A DNA stretch of 48,424 nt, taken from NCBI GenBank assembly GCA_049999805.1, contig JBNGIO010006293.1, positions 70,747-119,170 on the forward strand, read 5' to 3'. This document shows, piece after piece, positions 30,875 through 41,599 of the stretch. A model generated the notes under the pieces. It worked only from the letters and a program-made list of their open reading frames with translations, was not told the origin of the DNA and did not search any database. Position numbers and translations under genes: made by a program. The stretch comes from Folioceros fuciformis (Eukaryota > Anthocerotophyta > Anthocerotopsida > Anthocerotales). The first letter of the stretch is position 1; each line of letters begins with the position of its first letter.

Positions 30875-33529
30875 ATGGCCACAGTATGGCAACCGGACCT
30901 GTTTTGGACCCAACAAATTGGAATGTGCGCAGGGATCGCTGCCCACAGTCATTCCGGTAGAGAATTTCCGGCAAACAACGTACACAGGATCAGCGCTGTG
31001 AGGAAATGTGTGGGTGGGGACGGGATTGCCAAAGATGGCCGTTGCCAGGAGCAGTTTTGGCAACAATTGTTTCTGGATCCTACCATGTGGTGGGACAACA
31101 GACGGGAACAGAAGAGCTCCCGTTCGCCTGGCTTCCGGTGCAAGAGGTCCAGCAAGGTCCTGTGGTCAAACAACGTGGTTAAGCCAGCTTTGGTTGATGA
31201 GCAGCTCGTTTCCTCGGATATCCAAATGGGTCATGGTGATTCTCCTTCCAATTCGGGCTATCGTGATAAGCCTGTGCCTGGCAGGTGTGCAGGATCGAGA
31301 TTGGGTGTCGTAACTGCTGGAGCAGTGAGCATGGCATGTCAGCAAGGGAAGCTTTGTGATGCCGTTGGAGCTCTGGAATCTCTGGCCCAGTCAGGTTCTG
31401 CCATTTCCCAGTCTCTGCTATATACAGTGCTAAAACTGTGTACAGCTAAGAAGGACTTGGTTGTTGGGCGACGCGTTCATGATCTAACTGCCAAACTGGG
31501 GTATGAGTCGAGTGCTTACTTGGGGAACCATGTATTGCGAATGTACGCATGTGGAGGTAGGCTGCAGGAGGCCATGAATGTGTTCACCAGGGTGGGCAAA
31601 CCAAACGTCTTCATGTGGTTTTCCATCATCTCTGCACATGCGAAGCATGGGCAACCTGAGGAGGCCATACACCTGTACCATGAGATGCGTGGGTCAGGAG
31701 TGAGGGCGAATAGTCATGTCTTTGTAGCTGCCCTTCAGGCTTGCGCATTTGCAACGGATTTGGATTCTGGCAGAAAAGTGCACCGTGATGTTTTGCACAG
31801 TGGCACTCCCATTGACTTGTTTGTTGGCAACTCCCTGGTGGACATGTATGCCAAATGCGGGGAACTGAAAGATGCACGCCAGGTTTCTGAAAGCATGGCC
31901 AAAACGGATGTAGTGACATGGACGACGCTGATATCTGGGTACGCAAGACGTGGTGAAATGGAAGATGCCCGCCAGGTTTTTGATAGCATGAACGCAAAGA
32001 ATGTAATGACATGGACTGCCCTGATAGCTGGGTATGCCCAGCAAGGGCTGGGACATGAGGCGCTTGCTGTGTATGGACGAATGGAGGCGGAGGGCCTCAT
32101 TTTGGCTGACCATGTCACTTTTGCCTGCCTTCTGAAAGCCTGTGCAAGCGCTTGCGCCTTACAGAAGGGCAGGCAGCTGCACTCGCAGATTGTCGAAAGA
32201 GGACTGCTGGATAACGTAGTGGTGGGCACCTGCCTGGTGGACATGTATGCAAAATGTGGTGAACTGGAAGATGCACATCAGGTTTTCAACAGATTGGCGA
32301 CCAAGAATGTGGTGACATGGAATGCCCTGATTGCTGGGTACGCACAGCAAAGGCTTGGCCAAGAGGCGATTGTGCTGTATGGACAAATGGAGGAGGCGGG
32401 CCTCATTCTGGCTGACCATGTTACTTTTGCTTGCCTTGTGAAGGTCTGTGGCAGCAATGGTGCCTTACAGAAGGGCAGGCAGCTGCACTCACAGGTTGTT
32501 GAAAGAGGACTGCTGGATAACTTAATGTTGGGAACCTGCTTGGTAGACATGTATGCAAAATGCGGGGAACTGGAGGATGCACGCCAGGTATTCGATAGCA
32601 TGAACACGAAGGATGTGGTAACATGGACTGCTCTGATATCTGGGTATGGTACTTGCGATGAAGGTCACAAGGCGCTCGCTTGCTTGGAGGAGATGCTCGT
32701 TGCGGGTATTCAGCCTAACGATGCTACTTTTACTTGCCTTTTAGCAGCATGCAGCCATGCGGGACTGGTGCACGAGGGCCGCAAGTACTTTGCTTCCATG
32801 GCCCAACAGCACGGCATCAACCCTACTATCGAGCATCACATTTGCATGGTTGATCTTCTCGGGCGTGCAGGGCACTTGGATGAAGCAGAGCAAATGCTCC
32901 TGTCATGTGAGGGCCAAAGTAATGTTGTGGGCCTGACGTCCTTGTTAAATGCCTGCAGAAGTCACGGGGACATTGCAAGGGCAGTGTGGTGTTTTGAAAA
33001 CATCGTCAGGCTGGACCCTCAGGACGCATCTGCATACGTCCTCATGGCCAATGCGTATGCAGATGCAGGTAGGTGGACCGACGTCGACAGGGTTGGAACA
33101 CGGAGAACTTTAGCAGGAGCTAACAAGAAACCTGCAGTGGCCTGCATCGAGGTGAACAAGCAGATACATAGATTTGTGGTGGGGGACAGGGGAGAGGATG
33201 TCGCCCTTACAGTAGAGACCACGAACTCACGTCTGAAGCAGGAAGGGGGCCACGTACCTCACACAGAGCTGGTGTTGCAGCCACTGTGTGAGAAGGAAAA
33301 GGAAGACGCCCTCTGTGGGCATGCTGAGAAACTAGCTCTGGCGTTTGGTCTCTTGCACACTCCCAGTGGGACACCCCTGATGGTAACGAAGAACCTTCGC
33401 ATGTGCAGTGACTGCCACAGTTCGACTGAAATCATGTCCAGGCTTGAAAAGAGAGCCATTGTTGTAAGGGATGGGTACCGTGTGCATCGATTTGCAGCTG
33501 GTTCTTGCACTTGTAAGGGTCGACCGTGA
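30875..33529 (+). CDS. PPR protein, PLS class, with DYW:KP-type C-terminal deaminase
   Basis: An 884-residue intronless PLS-class pentatricopeptide protein, expected to act in mitochondria or chloroplasts as a sequence-specific RNA editing factor. PPR motifs run from about residue 170 to 690, with repeated SLVDMYAKCGELKDARQV and VVTWTTLISGYARRGEME types, followed by E1/E2-like motifs. The C-terminal domain (about 749-884) keeps the cytidine-deaminase zinc ligands: HAEKLALAFGL and MCSDCH. It also keeps the second zinc site (VHRFAAGSCTC). The PG box is replaced by KKPAVACIEVNKQIHRFVVG, and the protein ends CTCKGRP rather than CSCGDYW. These two changes define the DYW:KP class, tied to U-to-C editing in hornworts, lycophytes and ferns. 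The ATG at 30,875 gives an atypical N terminus, so a downstream Met (about 31,083 or 31,226) may be the true start. One P-L-S triplet is duplicated (306 bp). Confidence 0.93.
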   Translation: MATVWQPDLFWTQQIGMCAGIAAHSHSGREFPANNVHRISAVRKCVGGDGIAKDGRCQEQFWQQLFLDPTMWWDNRREQKSSRSPGFRCKRSSKVLWSNNVVKPALVDEQLVSSDIQMGHGDSPSNSGYRDKPVPGRCAGSRLGVVTAGAVSMACQQGKLCDAVGALESLAQSGSAISQSLLYTVLKLCTAKKDLVVGRRVHDLTAKLGYESSAYLGNHVLRMYACGGRLQEAMNVFTRVGKPNVFMWFSIISAHAKHGQPEEAIHLYHEMRGSGVRANSHVFVAALQACAFATDLDSGRKVHRDVLHSGTPIDLFVGNSLVDMYAKCGELKDARQVSESMAKTDVVTWTTLISGYARRGEMEDARQVFDSMNAKNVMTWTALIAGYAQQGLGHEALAVYGRMEAEGLILADHVTFACLLKACASACALQKGRQLHSQIVERGLLDNVVVGTCLVDMYAKCGELEDAHQVFNRLATKNVVTWNALIAGYAQQRLGQEAIVLYGQMEEAGLILADHVTFACLVKVCGSNGALQKGRQLHSQVVERGLLDNLMLGTCLVDMYAKCGELEDARQVFDSMNTKDVVTWTALISGYGTCDEGHKALACLEEMLVAGIQPNDATFTCLLAACSHAGLVHEGRKYFASMAQQHGINPTIEHHICMVDLLGRAGHLDEAEQMLLSCEGQSNVVGLTSLLNACRSHGDIARAVWCFENIVRLDPQDASAYVLMANAYADAGRWTDVDRVGTRRTLAGANKKPAVACIEVNKQIHRFVVGDRGEDVALTVETTNSRLKQEGGHVPHTELVLQPLCEKEKEDALCGHAEKLALAFGLLHTPSGTPLMVTKNLRMCSDCHSSTEIMSRLEKRAIVVRDGYRVHRFAAGSCTCKGRP
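32104..32715 (+). repeat. 306-bp internal duplication of a PLS triplet in the PPR gene
   Basis: The stretch starting GGCTGACCATGT at 32,104 recurs at 32,410, exactly 306 bp (102 codons) later, with high identity over most of the unit. Each copy encodes a P-L-S triplet (HVTFACL, GRQLHSQ, ERGLLDN, TCLVDMYAKCGELEDA). The two copies differ at a few positions, which would change nucleotide recognition only partly. Confidence 0.88.
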
Positions 33530-34901
33530 GACCATTCAACAACTCTATCTTACACGGCTGAGTACTCCTGCTGCTACGATCCACCGAGATCCGATGTGTG
33601 TGCATAGCACGTGCACTTCACCACTAAACCCTAACCCTATCCACCATTCCTGTCTTGTGGAGAAAGTGTGTGCACTTCCCCTTCCCTGCGTATCCGCGCA
33701 TTTCATCTGATGTTCGCACTCCATCGATATGGAACCGACTGTCGGGTCATCCATCCCGAGAAGACCTTACTACGAGCTTCTCAAAACCAAGCAATCCAGA
33801 TACGGTGGATTCGGCATCACACATTAGTGCGATACGCAGTTTAAGCTCATTGCTGACTCTAAGGATCTGATGTGCACACCTCGCCTCAAATTCTCTACAT
33901 GCTGGCTTCTACCTGAAATCCACACAGTGGAGACTGTCTAGGCAGCAATGCATCTTCGATATTTTGCAGCATGACGGCAACTCTAGATTGAGATAGAAGG
34001 TCAAGATGCTCAAAAACCGCTTCCAAATTGAAAGCCTTTCAGGTGTTGCTTTGGAATCTGATGGACTTTGTGACCTCCACAAGCCATTGAGATTACGGGC
34101 CACTAGGTGTTTGCAGCCGTCATCTTCTCCTTCAGACCACCATCCCTCTGCTTCATAACATCTTCCTTTGGACAGAAGAATGCAAGCTAAATCAGGCTAA
34201 ACTAAACCCTAAAGTCTCTGTGAATTCATAGAGCATGGAAGCTAAATCAGGCTCGATTCAGCTTCAAAAAAAAGTAGTTCCACCTAGAAATCGCAGTCTC
34301 CTAGATTTCCAGTTGGTACTAAATCTGAATGGCTTTACGCATTATGGAGTAGTTCCAAGTAGAACGGGCTCGGAAAAGGCGAAATGAAGCGGGAGCGCGC
34401 TCGGAGACTGAGCTTGTATTTGTTCTTGGAAAATAAACGGAGGCAAGGGCGGAGGTAAAATTTGTTGACGTGCAGGGCAGGAGTTGGTGATTGCCGAAGA
34501 AGGTGGTGACGGATGGCAGCCCCTGACGCTGAGGGCAAGTCTCCATTAGGGCCTGCTCTGTTTGACGATGTGAGCTTCCTTCACTGTCTTACTGTTGCGC
34601 GCTTGCTTTCAGTGGATTGAGCCATAGTGGCGGAAGATGGGATCTGAGGTTTGGCAGGATTGCGCTTTTTTGGAAGCCGAGAGTGGTTGGACGGTGAGGG
34701 CATGGCCTTTTTGTATCAGTACCCTCCATCCGGCTTTCGATGCAGGGGAGATAGCATCCAGCAGGCCATCGAGGTTTTAGTGGGTTAGCCCTGGGTTTTG
34801 CCAGATAAGGAGACAGTCGTGTGGGATGAAATGGAATGAAGGGAAGCTGGTACGATGCTGTGTGCTCTATTTGGATGTCTTGTGTTAGGATCTGAGGTAC
34901 A
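33530..34901. other. PPR 3' flank to FIP37 promoter
   Basis: No gene recognised. Short frames show no domain. The DNA just before 34,900 is the FIP37 5' region. Confidence 0.45.
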
Positions 34902-37560
34902 ATGATTATGCAGGATGATTTTGACTTTGGTGGAGACGATGGCGATGATAACAAAGGTGTAGGTTAGTGTGTTTGCTAGTGCTTCACAGATTGTTGGAGG
35001 ATTTTTATTCCTGGTTTTGACTTTCCTTTCTTTTTTTTGTGGTAAATACGGTCGCAGGTGGAAAGAGAGCCTTCTCGGAGCTTGATGATGAGGACGAAGA
35101 GATATACCCCGCAAAAAAGGTATTCCTGAGAGTTTCCTTGCCACGGTTTTCTTCTTCTTGGATTAAGTGGGTCAGTCTATTGTTTGCATGGTAACGGTCT
35201 CCTGTGTGGCTGGGACAAGAGTTGGCTGTTATACTGGGCTGGTATTGGGTCATACTGACCTGGAAGTTTTGCATATGGAAAGATCTACGGNNNNNNNNNN
35301 NNNNNNNNNNNNNNNNNNNNNNNNNNNNNNNNNNNNNNNNNNNNNNNNNNNNNNNNNNNNNNNNNNNNNNNNNNNNNNNNNNNNNNNNNNGTGGTTCACT
35401 TGGTGCAGCTCCTGATCATGCTACCACCACGATCCTTAATCTGCGAGCCAGGTATGGGGCACATTTCCTTTTCAACGAAATGTGCAATGCAAGACGAAAA
35501 TGTACGTCAGTTTCTTGTTGCTGACGTGTGGGATGTATGTATTTCGGCTTGTTGCAGCCTTGCTGATCGAGAATCTGCAATCAAGTCTTTGCAGGTGCGA
35601 GCATGAGAATTTTTCCGCTGCTGCTCTGTTGTAGGCTTTGAATGACGTTAGAGCTTGCTGCGTGGTTTGGCAGCCGTATCTTGATAGTGAACTGAGACTC
35701 CTGTGAGCAGGGAACTCTCGATTCCACAACAGCAAACCTTGAGCGGTGGCATGCGGCCTTTCGCGATGAACCTTTCATGTCGGCTGATTCTGCCCCAGGT
35801 AAAGTCATGGTCTTATAGTCTGGACACGAGCCTTTCTGTCATTATTTCAGTTTGTCCAGGCAGCAGCATCTTCCTTTGACAGAGAAGTATGGTGGATACT
35901 CTCGTACATGGGACTTTTTTCTCAAAGTGTGTTGTTCGTGATTCAGTCAAAAAGTGTCTCATTTTGGATTGCTCTGTCTGGCTGTAGAACCTGAAGCGGT
36001 TGTGCAGGAATTGCAGCGCCTTAGCAACTCTGAACGCCAGATGAAAGAACAGGTGTTGCTCAGTAAACGGAGAGAGGGTGCTATGATTGTTAAGCTAGCA
36101 TCAAAGGAGCAAGAACTAAATGAAGTGAAGGTGAGAGGGACCTTGTAATGCAAAGTTTGCAAATCCCACAGTTTCCGTCTGAGTTTCTGGTCGAAAGAAT
36201 AGATCTGGTGATCTTCCAGTCGTGTGCCATGTGACATCGAACCTAAGTGATCTATAATAGTTTTCCTGGATATGCGTGTAGGCCTACACCAATGACCTGA
36301 AGCAGATGGTGAAGCCTCCCATGTTGCAGGTACATGTCGTGAATCCCCTGACATGGATGATTCCATGCCTTGTGGTTCACCACCTAATGCCTGGAATTTG
36401 TTTTTGCTACTAGGCTAGACAGCTCCTCCTTGATCCGGCTATATACGCAGAGTTCACCCGCATGAAGGTATAACCTTTACAAGCCGCATTTCATTCCGAG
36501 TGGCACAATAACTATGACCATATTAAGGGACATTACAAAACCGGTGATTTTTTTGTTGACAGTCACAACTGGAGGCGGGGGAGAAAAGAGTGAAAGAACT
36601 TCAAGATGATTTGGCTGCTATTCAATTTACTCCTCACAGCAAGAATGGCAAGATGCTGATGGCCAAATGTCGTACGTTACAAGAGGAGAATGAGGAGATC
36701 GGAAGGGAGGCATCGGAAGGGAAGGTACGATCTTGTAACTACAGTTGGGCTTTCGACGAGCTGTGGCCACATACTGTGGTTGATGCTCTTCACCCTGCAC
36801 CGGGTTTCTTCCTGTATCATCAACCGATTCCATTTGCGGATGTGGTATCCCATGCAGATACATGAATTGGAGACGAAGTTGGCAGTTCAAAAGTCTCTCA
36901 ACGCAGAATTGAAACGGGGATACCAAGGTGAGGACCATGCTGTCATGCTGTCACTAAGGCAGAACACCATTCCAGGGATGAACTTGAAATGTCTTCGTTC
37001 TTCAGCTTCTCATCCGATCTGGTGTGTATACTTCCGGGAATTGCAGAGCTGTTCGATTATGTGGAGGATCTTATCGATGACGCAGAAAAACATCAGCAAA
37101 TGGTACGGTTCTATCCTTATTTGTTCTGATCACATTTCTTGGTTACTCATCGTGCTGACCATCTTCACACCTGCACCTGTAGGTCCATATTTTGCAGCGC
37201 CAGCTGCTGCATGTGCAGAGGGAGCTTAAGCAAGCTGAGTTTCGCAAGGCGAAAGAATCACGGGACACGAAGGAACGTGACGAGGACCGAGCTAGGCAGC
37301 TAGACGCCAAGAGAGATATGGAGCATAGTGGGAGGGAGGATGAGAGGGACAGAGAGAGATCAGATCGTGACCGAGGAGATCGGGATCGAGACAGGGATAG
37401 GGACAGAGACCGTGAAAGGGATCGTGAGCGCGAGAGGGAGCGAGATCGGGACCGAGAGCGAGATCGAGACAGGGATAGGGACAGAGATCGAGATGGGAGG
37501 GATCGTGACCGTGATCGCGATCGAGATAGAGATCGCAAGAGTGTGGACAGGAAACGATGA
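34902..37560 (+). CDS. FIP37: FIP37 (WTAP homologue), m6A methyltransferase complex subunit
   Basis: Twelve exons: 34902-34956, 35058-35119, (gap) to 35451, 35558-35594, 35711-35798, 35988-36130, 36282-36329, 36414-36467, 36563-36724, 36858-36927, 37047-37102, 37183-37560. FIP37/WTAP is the coiled-coil scaffold that holds the MTA/MTB mRNA N6-adenosine methyltransferase in the nucleus. The start reads MIMQDDFDFGGDDGD (a second ATG lies two codons in), then FSELDDEDEE, ILNLRA, RWHAAFRDEPF, ARQLLLDPAIYAEFTRMK and the invariant SKNGKMLMAKCRTLQEENEE. Most of the protein is predicted coiled coil. All visible introns are GT-AG and in phase. The second N gap removes intron 2 sequence and the start of exon 3. 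The last exon goes beyond Arabidopsis FIP37 with an Arg/Asp/Glu-repeat tail of about 80 residues and a basic end (KSVDRKR). Confidence 0.95.
35291..35390. other. Assembly gap (100 N) inside FIP37
   Basis: Exactly 100 N lie between exon 2 and the visible part of exon 3. The frame GSLGAAPDHATTTILNLRA is open right after the gap, so the exon's 5' boundary is inside or next to the N run. The true gap size is unknown. Confidence 0.95.
37340..37545 (+). repeat. Hexanucleotide-like repeat encoding an Arg/Asp tract
   Basis: An imperfect run of GATCGAGACAGGGATAGG-type hexamers encodes alternating RD/RE dipeptides (GDRDRDRDRDRERDRE). Synonymous variation (GAT/GAC, CGN/AGR) is plentiful, so the peptide pattern is better conserved than the DNA pattern. 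This suggests selection on the protein rather than fresh slippage alone. Confidence 0.88.
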
Positions 37561-38767
37561 TTTTTCTCCATCGTGCAGCGAAGATTGTCTTGGTAGCTTG
37601 GACGAGGATTGCGTCACTGGAGAAATTGTAGAATGTAATGCAGATGAAATATTGAAAAAAAGCATGTTAGATTCTTCTTTGGGTGGTGACAACTGTCCAT
37701 GTGCGACAGGAATGGTTAGCGCTCATCAAATGCGACGGGAGTGGTTAGGGCTTGCTACATTCGTTTTGATGCTGTGGGATTGGCATGTGTTTTGACTCGG
37801 GAGCTCTCAAGTGTTTTTGTTGTTGATGCTTCCCAAGGTGAAGGATAGGAAGAAGCCAAAGTACAGCTTGGGAGTTTCTAGCCCTGAACTGGGATCATCA
37901 GCTTTGGAGACGCATGAAATTCCCTAGGGCTTCGTGGAACAAGTCTTCAGGGAGACTTCAGTGTAGAAGTCTCCAGGGGATTCGTCTTGAGGGGGATTGC
38001 TCAAAGCCTCGTGTTTTTCCACTACAGCCAAACCAAAATGCCCAAGTAGGGCTTGTCCATGGTCACAGCAGGTCCAAATTGAAGCTCAATGTCAACCGTG
38101 ATGACAGTGTGATCATACAGGATATTGGGTTGCTTGATAATGTGGACAAAGTTATCAACAACACCTTCGTATGCGAGTCACGTGATAACTGTTGCTTTTG
38201 GTTTCTATTGCTGAAGGTCCTGTCACGTGCTCAGATTGGGCCCTGGTCTGAAGGCTCACAGTTTTGTCCATGGTCAGGGAATGGTATTCCTGGAACATCT
38301 CAAAGTTGACCGGAGATAGGGTACAGCGGTCTAGTTCGACTCTAGTCCGCTTTGTGAAATGTTGTAGGTGGAGATGAAATACCACTACTTCCAACGCAGG
38401 CGTGCAAGATGCTTTCTCAACGACTCCAGAATTCTTCTGTGGAATTAAGCTGAAGGACTCCAGAAATCTTCTGTGAAACAAACCTAAATCCCTCGGATAG
38501 ACTTCTTCCTGGATTCCGTGCACGCCCTCTGTGAACTACTGAAGGCATGCACGAAGTCTGAGAACAAGTCTATCCTGATGGCCTTCAGCTTCATCCCATC
38601 CCACATTTCTACCTGCTTTACAAATAGTGGTATTTCGCTTGCGCCTACACCTTCTCACAAAGTCGAACTACACAGCTGTGCACTAATTGCGGGATCATCC
38701 GATTTTAGGGTGGACAGGTCTCTTGCACGAGAACTGTTTCCAGGACCTCGCCGGTGATTCATGCACT
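37561..38767. other. FIP37 3' flank, no gene recognised
   Basis: A 3' UTR is expected at the start. A near-duplicate phrase GACTCCAGAATTCTTCTGTG recurs with one change about 34 bp later (38,422 and 38,456). A short frame at about 37,836-37,926 (VKDRKKPKYSLGVSS) is of unknown meaning. Confidence 0.4.
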
Positions 38768-39230
38768 TTACCCATCGTGGATTCTACCAAAGGCCTGCTT
38801 CTTCACCTTAATGCCTGCCACTCCTGGTTTCTCGTTAGCCCCTGCTGCCCTTCTCTGTGATTCAATCCTGATAAAAGACCTGAAGTCTCGCCCTCCAATC
38901 TCCTCTGGTATGGGTCTTGTGAGGTAGTTGAACCCCAAATTCAGTCTCACTACCCTGCTCAATTTTCTATTGGTCCTGTATACGCCTCCTTGTATATTGT
39001 TGTTGCTCAGATTCCGAAGGGCGAGCCGGGTCAAGTGCGCTGGAGACACCATCCCAGAAAGTTTCAAACTGTTGAGAGTGATGTTGGTGATGTAGGTCCC
39101 GTCGGACCACATTCCAGTGTCCTGCTTCGATTCCAGGTGATGCAGGGATCGGTCTTGGCAGCCCGCCTTTAATCCGGCGGAGTCTCCAGATCTTGTGCAA
39201 CCTGCGTAATCGCCTGCAGGTTCTGGGCAT
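38768..39230 (-). pseudogene. Chimeric pseudogene: LRR receptor fragment joined to PPR-KP fragment
   Basis: On the minus strand, 39,112-38,890 reads as an LRR ectodomain start (GTYITNITLNSLKLSGMVSP, LRNLSNNNIQGG, LNLGFNYLTRPIPEEIGG) as in plant LRR receptor kinases. It runs in the same frame into RRAAGANEKPGVAGIKVKKQ (about 38,845-38,785). That stretch closely matches AGANKKPAVACIEVNKQ at the DYW:KP junction of the PPR gene at 30.9 kb. A second frame (39,230-38,967) covers the 5' side, so there is at least one frameshift. The fusion joins two unrelated gene families and stops at 38,768 without the rest of either domain, so it is almost certainly dead. Confidence 0.7.
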
Positions 39231-39341
39231 CGATGGAGAAGCTGAGGAAGCAGATGGTAAGGGGAATGAGGAGGATGAGTTCGTCGAGCTGTGAAAAACT
39301 AAGATTGCTGGATCTATCTTTTCATGTTTATGTATCTATTT

Positions 39342-41300
39342 TTATTGAGAAAAAAAAACAGATGGGAAGAAGGCCATGGACATGAGACAACCAAAACCCA
39401 CCCGACCACAGATGTCCGTAGTGCTATCTTGTCGTGACTCGTCTTGTGTGAGCTCATCACCTTTGCTCGGAGTTATCAGAAGTGGGTGTCCTCCATGGGC
39501 GACCATGCCTGGAAGCTTCGAGATGTTGGATGCTTGCAGGGCAACTTGCATAAGTGCTTGTATCGTCGGTCGCTGCAGGTTGCCTGCTATGTCATCTCTT
39601 GACTGCAGAATGTAGCAGGCAGCAATGGACCAGGGCCTTTTGAAGCATTCGTAGAGCTGCGCAATGACATCCAAGACCTGAGCAATCACTTTCGTTCCAA
39701 TTGTTGTGGGCACCGGTGTAATCAACCAAAAGGATCATTCCTCGGGCGGGCCTGGGCCATTCGGAAGATTCCAAGAGAGGTCATCCTCTGCTCATCTAAG
39801 AGATCCAGTAGCAGGAGGCCAAAGGAGTACACCTCTGCCCTGTCAGTGCTGGGTGCGTTGTACTCGATCCGGACGAGGTGCCAAAGTAATCCGATCGGAT
39901 CATATTGTCATCAGGACATCCTAATCCGCCTGGTTGATCCAAGGAGAGTTGTACCTGAAGCAAAATATCCCATGGTGCCCCCCGGATTTATGTGGTGGTG
40001 TGGTCGTACACAACTGGCAGTCGTGAGAAAGGCCCTCTGAAAGGACAACTTGTTCTCAGATTAGCGGGTGCAGGAGGTTCTACTGTACAGTACGTAGTTT
40101 GCACGGTTTACAACTTTCCACCGACATGTGGGAGCATTGGCTCTGAGTGGTTGGCAGGAACTGCTGCAGAATCTCCATGACTGGCGGTCATGGAGATTTA
40201 GCAGCCCAAGAAAAGCGGAGCAAGACCTCACGAAACTTTCCACACGCAAGATGATGGCATGGATCGTTCAAGTGTGGCGGTTTCTGATGTCCGTGCTGGT
40301 GTAACGTCCCAGGGACTCGAATAGATCCGTTGAATAGATCTGAGGAAGGCCAGCTTGAGGCCCTGCAAGACGTGGCCATATCTTGCTTCATTCAGCAGAG
40401 CTGATATGCTGTCTGAAAAATTGTACCTTTAAAGGTGCAGGAATTGAACCCAACACCAAAGCCTGCCATCAACAGGAGGAGGAGACTTGTTAGGGCTTGC
40501 TGCCTTGAGCAATTCCACGGTGTGGTTTTAGCGGGCCCGGAGCTCAAGGCACGTTGCATATCGAACATCCCTGGTGGTAGAATCATCGTACCTGATCAAA
40601 GATGTATTCTGTGAAGCTTCAGCAATGTTGATTGTCGTAGGCATAGTCAGACAAGCCAGACTTGTATCGATCTATGAAGGCACTTGATGAACAGCGTGTT
40701 GGACTGCACAAGCCATCTTCAAATCTCCACCTCACATGGGACAACCTACAAGCTCCGCTGGTATTTCCCCATCGAACTGGTTGCAGCAATGCAAGTGCAA
40801 TCAATGCAGTGACTTTCGTTGAATTGCAAATGGAAGCCGGAATCGTCCAGGACAGCATTTTCAATCCAGCTACAGAAATTTAAAGAGCTCCGACCGAAAA
40901 CTCGAGTCCCTAGACCTTAACAAACACCGGGTCGGAGCTTAGTTTGATCCGACATGTTTCCTTGCATGTTGATGTTTGCTCAAAATGATAGCGGAGACCT
41001 GGATAAGATCTCGTTTGGCCAGTCTGGGGCCTCCTGGCCATTGAATTTCTCACTGTTGAGAACCATGGAAGTACGTGGACCTGTCCCCGATAGCCAGGTT
41101 GTCTTGACGAACCCAAGAGCGGCCTGAATTTCATCAAGACAAACAATGTACAACATGCTTGGCTCACAGGAGATTCCCCATTTCCCATGGCCAGCTTGCG
41201 GCCGGTCGGCCGAGAACACCAAGCATCGTTCCAGTTCACCGTGCACCTGACCCGGAAAAGCGCGAGGAATTGCGTCCCATTTCTCAACCCGCAAGACTGC
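39342..41300 (-). pseudogene. Decayed LRR receptor-like kinase
   Basis: Scattered, frame-shifted pieces follow kinase order on the minus strand. An N-terminal-cap-like piece is near 41,150 (VCLDEIQAALGFVKTTWLSG). A hydrophobic membrane-like segment lies near 40,480-40,430 (LTSLLLLLMAGFGVGF). GTMGYFAS of an activation loop is at about 39,979-39,956. AEVYSFGLLLLDLLDEQR is at about 39,838-39,790, and a C-lobe end QRPTIQALMQVALQASNISK near 39,550. Stops and frame changes separate them, and the HRD/DFG region is not seen. The LRR piece at 39.1 kb lies on the C-terminal side, so it belongs to a second broken copy or a rearranged one. Confidence 0.6.
40170..40198. repeat. Perfect 12-bp inverted repeat, 5-nt loop
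   Basis: AATCTCCATGAC (40,170-40,181) and GTCATGGAGATT (40,187-40,198) are exact reverse complements around TGGCG. It sits inside the decayed receptor kinase and could be a foldback or palindromic repair footprint. Confidence 0.8.
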
Positions 41301-41599
41301 AGTCTAGACTCTTCGAAGCCACAGAAACCAAGGAGTGCCACGCGTTGAGCAACATATCAGCCAGAGCCATGCAAATCCAAAGCTTCAGCCACGTAGTAAT
41401 ATCAGGAGAGACACGTTGCAGTTCTTGGTTGCAGCTCTCGGCCACGCGTTGATTGAAAGTCGCTCACAAGGGCCTACATAATCACGAGGCCAGATCTGAT
41501 TGAGACATTCTGTGTTGTCATCGGGACGTTAAGGCTAGCTCATACCCTGTGATCAAGTCGTCTTTGCTGGAAACTTCGGGTTTCATTCCACAATTCAAG

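Noticed and set aside
37328-37795. Alternative open frames over the Arg/Asp repeat on both strands
   Set aside because: They arise from the hexamer repeat; only the frame continuous with the FIP37 coiled coil has spliced, conserved upstream exons.
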